Source of the DNA: Clostridiaceae bacterium
Lineage (GTDB): Bacteria; Bacillota_A; Clostridia; Acetivibrionales; Acetivibrionaceae
Direction of reading: 5' to 3'
NCBI GenBank assembly: GCA_012513545.1
Contig: JAAZCB010000047.1
Location: 1 to 6,223 of the forward strand
Length of the DNA stretch: 6,223 nt
The translations under genes and the position numbers were made by a program. Positions 1 through 4,067 of this stretch are shown in pieces (positions within the stretch are counted from its first letter, which is position 1; each line of letters starts with the position of its first letter). The notes under the pieces were generated by a model. That model saw nothing but the letters and a program-made list of their open reading frames with translations. It was not told the DNA's origin and made no database searches.

Positions 1-129
1 ATACCGAAGCTTTTGCTTTTTCACGAAAGCTATTTTGGTTTCGTGACACAATTCTATGCTAAGAATGTACCTGATTTTTTGAAAAATATGGTCACAAAGC
101 TAAATGTAAATTTTAGGGATGGGCTGTAA
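1..129 (+). CDS. 3' end of an unidentified protein gene (5' end outside window)
   Basis: The frame is open from the first base to a TAA at 127-129 and encodes 42 residues with normal clostridial codon use. The visible part starts IPKLLLFHESYFGF and ends VNFRDGL. The segment PKLLLFHESY followed by an aromatic-rich stretch loosely recalls the 'PKLLxFxDSF' block of SGNH/AlgX-AlgJ-type O-acetyltransferase-like proteins, which often sit in polysaccharide clusters. That resemblance is weak, and no function is assigned. The gene lies 109 bp upstream of the interrupted sugar-nucleotide dehydratase on the same strand, so it may belong to the same polysaccharide locus. An 8-bp perfect inverted repeat (21-28 and 39-46) falls inside the coding frame. 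The main doubt is that only 42 codons are visible. Confidence 0.5.
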   Translation: MPKLLLFHESYFGFVTQFYAKNVPDFLKNMVTKLNVNFRDGL

Positions 130-153
130 TTTAGATATAAAATGAAGTATAAT
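124..153 (+). promoter_or_regulatory. Candidate promoter for the interrupted dehydratase gene
   Basis: A perfect -10 hexamer TATAAT lies at 148-153. The best -35 match is poor: CTGTAA at 124-129 with an 18-bp spacer, matching the consensus at three of six positions. Transcription would start near 160, leaving a leader of about 79 nt before the ATG at 239. The -35 overlaps the stop codon of the upstream gene. The call rests almost wholly on the -10 box; read-through from upstream is an equally good explanation. Confidence 0.3.
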
Positions 154-238
154 TTCATTGATGGATTATTGATTAGTATAGGTAGAAAAATTCGACGAAA
201 AAAGTAATACTAATAGAGATAATCGGGGGGTCAATCAA

Positions 239-304
239 ATGAAGAGAAAAATAAGATCAAATGCCTTAATTGGTATTGACTTAATACTGATTAATGTGTC
301 GTTA
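239..304 (+). pseudogene. 5' fragment (codons 1-22) of WbpM/CapD-type sugar-nucleotide dehydratase, interrupted by IS21-like element
   Basis: The ATG at 239 follows a GGGGGG Shine-Dalgarno (225-230) at 8-nt spacing. It opens with a basic N-terminus (MKRKIRSN) followed by a hydrophobic stretch (ALIGIDLILINVSL), the usual start of the first transmembrane helix in the FlaA1/WbpM/CapD family. The frame runs into the insertion at 305. Codons 21-22 (TCG TTA, Ser-Leu) are part of the 7-bp target duplication. Joining this fragment to 4068 onward continues the helix in frame as NVSL-IMAYLLRFDF, the expected family motif. In the present arrangement the fragment can only encode a short chimera ending inside the element. 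Confidence 0.93.
298..304. repeat. Left copy of 7-bp target-site duplication (GTCGTTA)
   Basis: GTCGTTA here is identical to 4061-4067, and the two copies lie immediately outside the TGCGTAT/ATACGCA ends of the element. IS21-family transposases typically duplicate 4-8 bp. An intact duplication suggests a simple and fairly recent transposition rather than recombination between two copies. Confidence 0.93.
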
Positions 305-383
305 TGCGTATACCGGATAATCCGGACGGCTATTCCGGAGGCATCCGGACATTAAACCGGAACTATCCGGACACCCTTGTCGA
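305..383. repeat. Left terminal array: inverted end plus three ~22-bp CCGGA-pair units
   Basis: CCGGA cores begin at 313, 322, 335, 345, 358 and 367. They group into three pairs (9 or 10 bp within a pair, 22-23 bp between pairs). The second member of each pair is ATCCGGAC (320-327, 343-350, 365-372). The innermost unit runs into ATCCGGACACCCTTGTCGA (365-383), which recurs with one base fewer at the other end. In IS21-family elements such multiple terminal repeats are the transposase-binding sites; that role is inferred from the family. Confidence 0.85.
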
Positions 384-597
384 ATGATTTTATTTTATCT
401 GAAAGTGTTTTATTATTCAATAATATTTAATATAAATTCCATTTTTTATAGAGGAGTCTAATGCAATCCTATACAATTTTAAGCAAAAAAAGTTTTATTT
501 TTTTTTTACATAACAAAAACAGTCTTAATGAATCAAGATTAGTAGGGAAAGCATTTATGCCACGCTGCCAGTCAGCAAACATCATAAGGCCTATCAT
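384..597. other. AT-rich non-coding stretch inside the element's left end
   Basis: These 214 bp lie between the left terminal array and the operon terminator. They contain a 7-bp-arm AT palindrome, TATTATT-c-AATAATA (411-425), and a long T run near 496-509. There is also a GAGGAG Shine-Dalgarno-like sequence (451-456) 4 nt before an ATG at 461 on the plus strand. The 79-codon frame from that ATG runs through the terminator hairpin and into the 3' end of the third gene, with a low-complexity K/N/F-rich product, so it is not called as a gene. I see no other recognisable structure. Confidence 0.5.
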
Positions 598-637
598 AAA
601 GAAAACCCGTTACAATTATTGGTATCGGGTTTTCTTT
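598..637 (-). terminator. Rho-independent terminator of the istA-istB-third gene unit
   Basis: AAAGAAAACCCG (598-609) is perfectly complementary to CGGGTTTTCTTT (626-637), giving a 12-bp stem with a 16-nt loop that can itself fold (CAAT-T-ATTG). On the minus strand it sits 21 nt past the stop codon of the third gene, and the distal arm ends in a U-rich run (UUUUCUUU). The hairpin is symmetric enough to work in both directions, so it could also stop host transcription entering from the dehydratase promoter and shield the element from antisense read-through. Confidence 0.8.
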
Positions 638-658
638 GTAATAATAGTAGGATTTCTG

Positions 659-1507
659 TTATTTACCCTCAACTTGGTGTTTGATAGGAGCTTTCTTTGA
701 AGATTTTGCTTTCTGCAATTCCTCAATCATGTTCAGCAGTTCCTTTACCTTGTCAGCATATTGCTGCTGAGCCGTTTCTAGCTTATTTTGCTGTTCTTTC
801 TGTAAGGTCAGGATATACTTCTCTTTCTCGATATTTAGTGACTCCAGCCTTTGTTGCAGCTGTAACTCTGCTGTTTTTTGGGTATCTTCCACCAAGGTTT
901 TCAGTTGTCTTATTTCATTATCCTTTTCACGGAGCTTCGATTCAATATCACAGCGAAGGATTTTTTCCTCCTCCATTGCCTGTTTAAGGCTTTCTATCTG
1001 GTGTCTATATTCCTGATATTCACTCAAAAGTCCAGTCAAGGTATCGTTTTTTTCACGATATTCCAAAACCAGTGCCTTTTGCGCCTCACACATTTCGACA
1101 GTCTGGGTATGCTGCTGCCAAACATCCTCATACTGTTTTTTCAGTACTACCATATTCTCATCATACTGTATCAACTTTTGTTCCTGAACCCGGATCCTGT
1201 CATTAAAGACAGCAAGCATCCCGTCCTTTTCAGAAAGTTTTACTCCGAATTCTTCTTCCCTTTGCTGCTGGAAGCTTGAGACCCTTTCACAGAGGTTGAT
1301 AAAAAGATTGTGAATCCTACCCGTAAGTAGTGATAGCTCTTCAATATCGGCATCCATTACCGGTTGCATTTTCCTGACTTCCTTCAGTTCATAACTTTGT
1401 ATGATCTGACTGATAAAATCCTTGGCATTCAAGCCCGATTCGGTGATCATTGAAGTTATTTTCTCCTTCACATCCTCTGGCATTCGTACGCTCCATGTGG
1501 CGTCCAT
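659..1507 (-). CDS. Ribbon-helix-helix-like DNA-binding protein with long coiled coil; IS21 third gene of unknown function
   Basis: The gene encodes 282 residues from the ATG at 1507, preceded by a GGGGG Shine-Dalgarno at 1516-1520 with 8-nt spacing. A TTG five codons upstream overlaps that Shine-Dalgarno and is unlikely to be used. Residues 3-9 (TWSVRMP) look like a beta strand, 10-23 and 27-42 like two helices separated by an SGLN turn; this is the layout of a ribbon-helix-helix (CopG/MetJ/Arc) domain. From about residue 52 to 267 the chain is almost unbroken coiled coil rich in E, K, Q and L, followed by a basic tail (KAKSSKKAPIKH). There is no signal peptide, membrane segment or enzymatic motif. 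The head-plus-rod plan recalls plasmid KfrA-like proteins in architecture only. The gene lies 106 bp after istB in the same orientation, with its own candidate promoter and operator. It might regulate transposition, bridge element ends or bind target DNA; none of these is shown. The coding call is secure, the function unknown. Confidence 0.88.
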   Translation of the reverse strand: MDATWSVRMPEDVKEKITSMITESGLNAKDFISQIIQSYELKEVRKMQPVMDADIEELSLLTGRIHNLFINLCERVSSFQQQREEEFGVKLSEKDGMLAVFNDRIRVQEQKLIQYDENMVVLKKQYEDVWQQHTQTVEMCEAQKALVLEYREKNDTLTGLLSEYQEYRHQIESLKQAMEEEKILRCDIESKLREKDNEIRQLKTLVEDTQKTAELQLQQRLESLNIEKEKYILTLQKEQQNKLETAQQQYADKVKELLNMIEELQKAKSSKKAPIKHQVEGK

Positions 1508-1515
1508 TCGTAATA

Positions 1516-1520
1516 CCCCC
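1516..1520 (-). promoter_or_regulatory. Ribosome-binding site that sets the start of the third IS gene
   Basis: On the minus strand GGGGG ends 8 nt before the ATG at 1507. It overlaps the alternative upstream TTG (1522-1520), which itself has no Shine-Dalgarno, so the ATG is preferred. istB has the same G-only core at the same spacing. Confidence 0.7.
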
Positions 1521-1526
1521 AATCAA

Positions 1527-1593
1527 ATGTTTACATTTTTATAACTTGAAACCCTTGTGTTTACGCATGTTTACATATATAAACATGTTTCAA
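1527..1593 (-). promoter_or_regulatory. Cluster of TGTTTACA-like half-sites: candidate operator of the third IS gene
   Basis: TGTTTACA occurs at 1528-1535 and 1568-1575, TGTTTACG at 1558-1565, the inverted form TATAAACA at 1578-1585, and a degenerate TGTTTCAA at 1586-1593. The copies at 1558 and 1568 are exactly 10 bp apart. CATGTTTA (1566-1573) and TAAACATG (1580-1587) form a perfect 8-bp inverted repeat with a 6-bp spacer. Closely phased half-sites in direct and inverted order are typical of operators bound cooperatively by ribbon-helix-helix proteins. The gene directly downstream encodes such a protein, so autoregulation is the simplest reading. The repeats are seen directly; the regulator is inferred. 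Confidence 0.6.
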
Positions 1594-1607
1594 CATTTTT
1601 ATGTCAA
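1578..1607 (-). promoter_or_regulatory. Candidate promoter for the third IS gene
   Basis: On the minus strand a perfect -35 TTGACA (1607-1602) begins seven bases past the istB stop codon, and a -10-like TTTATA (1583-1578) follows after 18 bp. The -10 lies inside the perfect inverted repeat of the candidate operator, so a protein bound there would block the promoter. This would let the third gene be expressed apart from istAB. The -10 matches the consensus only partly. Confidence 0.5.
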
Positions 1608-1613
1608 TTCCAA

Positions 1614-2378
1614 TCATGGCAAAATATCTTCTCTGAGCTCCTTTATTGATTTTTCTGCCATAACTTCTCTCATAGATTTTTTGGAGTCAAGTGCAAGGAT
1701 ATAGGCATTATGTATAAACCTATCCATGATTGCATCTGCAACAGTAGGGTCAGGGAACAATTCATACCAATGTGTATGTGCCATTTGACCAACAAGGATA
1801 GTTGAAGCTTTATTATACCTGCTTTCTGCAATTTCATGAATGTCCCTGCTTTCTTCGAGGGAGTAGGATTTAAGACCTATGTCATCCAATATCAACAACT
1901 TTATATTTTGCAATTGGCCCATGAATTTGGAATACCTGTTGTCATTCTTAGCGTCCTGGATTTCAAGCAACAGTTCCGGTATCCTGTAGTATTTAACAGA
2001 ATACCCGTAGCGACAGGCATTATTCCCAAGTGCGCACGAGGTAAAGGATTTTCCACAACCAGTTTTTCCGGTTATTACAACATTAAGCCTCTGTTCGATA
2101 AATGAGCAGGTTGAAAGCTTTTGTATGACCTTTTTATCGATTTTTCGGTCGATGGTATAGTCAATATCCTCAATGCAGGCGGACATACCAAGGGATGCAG
2201 CATGTATGAGCCTTTTGATTCTGGAATTTTTCCTCGCCAGCCATTCCTTTTCTACCATAATTCCAAAACGCTCTTCAAAGGTCAGATCTCTGAGAGAAGA
2301 ATCCGGATCACTCATCATCTGAGCCATGGCTTTGAGTTTCATATCCTTTAACTTTTCTATGGTGGGGTTATTAAGCAT
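1614..2378 (-). CDS. istB: IstB-type AAA+ ATPase, IS21 transposition helper protein
   Basis: The product has 254 residues from the ATG at 2378, the usual length for IstB. IstB is a DnaA/DnaC-like AAA+ ATPase that oligomerises on target DNA and helps IstA integrate there. Walker A is GKTGCGKS (residues 104-111) and Walker B is LLILDDIG (161-168). A sensor-like block STILVGQMA (192-200) and the DAIMDRFIHNAY segment (215-226), with the conserved arginine near the ATPase C-terminus, follow in family order. The N-terminal region (MLNNPTIEKLKDMKLKAMAQMM) is the helical part found before the ATPase core in IstB. The frame is open 15 codons further, to an ATG at 2423, but that start has no Shine-Dalgarno and lies deep in istA. 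The start at 2378 has one and overlaps the istA stop by 8 bp, suggesting translational coupling. Confidence 0.95.
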   Translation of the reverse strand: MLNNPTIEKLKDMKLKAMAQMMSDPDSSLRDLTFEERFGIMVEKEWLARKNSRIKRLIHAASLGMSACIEDIDYTIDRKIDKKVIQKLSTCSFIEQRLNVVITGKTGCGKSFTSCALGNNACRYGYSVKYYRIPELLLEIQDAKNDNRYSKFMGQLQNIKLLILDDIGLKSYSLEESRDIHEIAESRYNKASTILVGQMAHTHWYELFPDPTVADAIMDRFIHNAYILALDSKKSMREVMAEKSIKELREDILP

Positions 2379-3906
2379 TAATACCACCCCCTGTATAAGC
2401 ACTGCTTCCTCTGACATTTTCATGGTTAATTATTTTTTCGCTTTGCTTTTTGGACTGCTTTGCTAAAACCTGTTTGAGGATTATGTTTATATACTTGAAT
2501 GAATAGGTGTTCTTATCGAGGGCTTCACGACTTGCGGTTTCCATTATTTCAACCGGATGGCTTTTGCAAAGTCTCATGATTCCCATACATGCACGATAGC
2601 TCTGCACAGGGTATTCACGGCTCTCAAGAATACTTTTAATCAGTTCCCGTGTATTTGGACCTGTCTTTTCCGCCCATGAAAGAAAACGCTCAGGATTCCA
2701 CCCATAAACCGCCTTGTGCTCCTCTGGCATATGCTCTTCAAGGGTAGTGTACTTCTTAAATTGGTTGTAGTTTCTTGGATATGCAGCGATTCTTTCGTTA
2801 TCTATGAAGACTTCTATTATTTGGGAAGTTGCACGGATAGAACAAGGGCGGCCTACATAGGAGTAGTGGACACTGTAGAAAAAGTTGTTATACTCCACGT
2901 GGTAATTGAATGCAACTTTAGTCTCTTCCCAGTCAGAATACTCGTACTTTGTGGCAGGCAATGACTGTAGGCAGGGTTTGTCAATCCTTTCGAATGCTGT
3001 TTTCCTGTTGCCTTCCATCTTTTGAAAAGGCCTAATCATAAACTTTTCAAGTTCTTCAGATATTGCCTGGTTGACTTCATACAGGCTAAAAAACTGTCGA
3101 TTCCTCAGCGCGGCAATAATTCTTCTTGAAACATTCCCTACCATATTTTCATCAGCCCCTTTATCGCGTGGCTTGTAAGGTCTGGCAGGAACCAGTGTTG
3201 TACCGAAATGTTTAGCCATTTCATTATAACTCTTGTTTATTGTAGGATCTACAAGGTCGGTTTTGATAACCGCAGTTCTGGTATTGTCTGAAATGGTAAA
3301 TTTGGGAACTCCTCCGAAATATGTATATGTCCTTACGTGGGCATCAATCCAGTTTGGTGTTTTCATATCCCCATAGGCATATACAAAAGGATAGTTACTG
3401 GCTGGCAAGACAGCGACGAACACATATACTGCCATTATTTCTCCTGTACTTGGCTCTACATAGGACATTGTATCTCCCGCCCAATCGACTTCAACCTCTT
3501 CACCTGCCTTATGCTCCTTATGCAAGGTTATCTTATTGTCTTTCTTGAATTTCCTGTAACGATCACAGAACTGGGTATACATGACGCCATCAGGATGTTC
3601 AGCCTTATACTCCTCCCAAAGAAGCATAAGAGTAACGTTTTTCTTCTTCATTTCACAGAAAACTTTATCCATGTCCGGTTCAGGAGTTGAGTTCTTATTT
3701 TCTACCGGTGGATATAGCAGAGATATCAATTGCTTGTCACTTAGCTCAATAGGCCAGGTAATATTGGCTGTTTTAGCACGTTCAAGCACTTCTGCTACTG
3801 TTGATTTGCCGCAGTTGCAGGCATTCCCGATTTCTCGCAGGGATAACCCCAACTCGTGTTTCATTCTTAAAATTTCTCTTGCTTTTAGCATATCTAACCT
3901 CCTCAT
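2371..3906 (-). CDS. istA: IstA-type DDE transposase of the IS21 family
   Basis: The product has 511 residues from the ATG at 3906, typical for the family. IstA binds the repeated element ends and performs strand cleavage and transfer with IstB. Residues 6-45 hold a helix-turn-helix (LKAREILRMKHELGLSLREI then GNACNCGKSTVAEVL) for end recognition. The integrase-like catalytic core follows, with likely acidic triad D141 (in EVDWAGD), D207 (in TISDN) and E253 (in PRDKGADEN). The region after about residue 330 matches the C-terminal domain of IstA proteins in layout. Two starts are plausible: 3906 has AGGAGG at 3915-3920 with 8-nt spacing, and 3891 has AGGAGG at 3898-3903 with 6-nt spacing and would give 506 residues. 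No frameshift or missing catalytic residue is seen, so the transposase looks intact. A promoter and a palindrome lie just upstream. Confidence 0.96.
   Translation of the reverse strand: MRRLDMLKAREILRMKHELGLSLREIGNACNCGKSTVAEVLERAKTANITWPIELSDKQLISLLYPPVENKNSTPEPDMDKVFCEMKKKNVTLMLLWEEYKAEHPDGVMYTQFCDRYRKFKKDNKITLHKEHKAGEEVEVDWAGDTMSYVEPSTGEIMAVYVFVAVLPASNYPFVYAYGDMKTPNWIDAHVRTYTYFGGVPKFTISDNTRTAVIKTDLVDPTINKSYNEMAKHFGTTLVPARPYKPRDKGADENMVGNVSRRIIAALRNRQFFSLYEVNQAISEELEKFMIRPFQKMEGNRKTAFERIDKPCLQSLPATKYEYSDWEETKVAFNYHVEYNNFFYSVHYSYVGRPCSIRATSQIIEVFIDNERIAAYPRNYNQFKKYTTLEEHMPEEHKAVYGWNPERFLSWAEKTGPNTRELIKSILESREYPVQSYRACMGIMRLCKSHPVEIMETASREALDKNTYSFKYINIILKQVLAKQSKKQSEKIINHENVRGSSAYTGGGINA
2384..2391 (-). 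promoter_or_regulatory. Ribosome-binding site that sets the istB start
   Basis: On the minus strand GGGGGTGG lies 5 nt before the ATG at 2378; the G5 core itself is 8 nt away. It sits within the last codons of istA. The longer ATG at 2423 is preceded by an A-rich sequence without any Shine-Dalgarno. Confidence 0.75.
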
Positions 3907-3920
3907 CGATTTGGCCTCCT

Positions 3921-3937
3921 TTAATCAGGCTGATTAA
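3921..3937. promoter_or_regulatory. Perfect palindrome in the istA leader, possible operator or leader hairpin
   Basis: TTAATCAG (3921-3928) and CTGATTAA (3930-3937) are perfect inverted repeats around one base. The site begins one base downstream of the predicted istA -10 box, covers the likely transcription start, and abuts the Shine-Dalgarno at 3915-3920. It could be an operator for a dimeric repressor or a small mRNA hairpin next to the ribosome-binding site. Confidence 0.5.
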
Positions 3938-3938
3938 A

Positions 3939-3967
3939 AAAGTACCATTTTGTTTTTATCTCGACAA
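3939..3967 (-). promoter_or_regulatory. Candidate istA promoter
   Basis: On the minus strand TTGTCG (3967-3962) and TACTTT (3944-3939) are separated by 17 bp, each matching the consensus at four of six positions. The -35 is part of the inner terminal motif ATCCGGACACCTTGTCGA. A transposase molecule bound to the innermost terminal repeat could therefore compete with RNA polymerase, which would give istA negative feedback. Confidence 0.5.
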
Positions 3968-4060
3968 GGTGTCCGGATGTGCCGTTATGCTGTCCGGATG
4001 TTACCGGAATGCTGTCCGGATAATTCCGGAATCAGTGTCCGGATGCGTCCGAAATACGCA
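3961..4060. repeat. Right terminal array: inverted end plus four ~22-bp CCGGA-pair units
   Basis: GTCCGGAT occurs four times at 3971, 3992, 4014 and 4037, spaced 21, 22 and 23 bp. Between them lie weaker partners (TTACCGGAA at 4001, AATTCCGGA at 4022, GTCCGAAA at 4047). The outer end reads ATACGCA (4054-4060), inverted relative to 305-311. TCGACAAGGTGTCCGGAT (3961-3978) is the inverted copy of the left inner motif. This array has one more unit than the left one, and it lies on the istA-proximal side. Confidence 0.85.
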
Positions 4061-4067
4061 GTCGTTA
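4061..4067. repeat. Right copy of 7-bp target-site duplication (GTCGTTA)
   Basis: Identical to 298-304 and directly adjacent to the ATACGCA end of the element. One of the two copies must be removed with the element to restore the host reading frame. Confidence 0.93.

Larger units (their letters stand above)
305..4060 (-). mobile_element. IS21-family insertion sequence with istA, istB and a third coiled-coil gene (3756 bp)
   Basis: The boundaries are set by three independent signs: inverted ends TGCGTAT (305-311) and ATACGCA (4054-4060), the 7-bp direct repeat GTCGTTA outside both, and exact restoration of the host reading frame when the insert is removed. The content, in transcription order from the right end, is istA, istB overlapping it by 8 bp, and a ribbon-helix-helix/coiled-coil gene, then a terminator. 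Each end carries an array of about-22-bp repeated units, a hallmark of IS21 ends. The length exceeds the usual 2-2.5 kb of the family because of the third gene and about 215 bp of AT-rich non-coding DNA near the left end. istA and istB look full length with catalytic motifs intact, so the element may be active. Confidence 0.95.

Noticed and set aside
21..46. 8-bp perfect inverted repeat TCACGAAA...TTTCGTGA
   Set aside because: It lies inside the open frame of the upstream gene fragment, more than 80 bp before its stop, and has no U run. It is probably chance or coding constraint.
305..383. CRISPR-like short repeats at both element ends
   Set aside because: The units are about 22 bp with no unique spacers, are degenerate, and occur inverted at the two ends. 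They are IS21 terminal binding sites.
461..700. Plus-strand 79-codon frame with a GAGGAG sequence 4 nt before its ATG
   Set aside because: It runs through the terminator hairpin and overlaps the 3' end of the third IS gene in antisense. Its product is K/N/F-rich with poly-F from a T run, and no promoter is convincing. Kept only as a remark.
1508..1522. TTG start five codons upstream for the third IS gene
   Set aside because: The TTG overlaps the GGGGG that serves as Shine-Dalgarno for the ATG at 1507 and has no site of its own.
2379..2423. Longer istB start at ATG 2423
   Set aside because: It has no Shine-Dalgarno and adds 15 residues not typical of IstB; the start at 2378 has a strong site and the usual family N-terminus.
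3801..4060. Long upstream extension of the dehydratase frame starting at ATG 3801
   Set aside because: The first 90 codons are antisense to istA and the IS terminal array, and the residues before SLIMAYLL do not resemble the family. The true start is the ATG at 239, cut off by the insertion.
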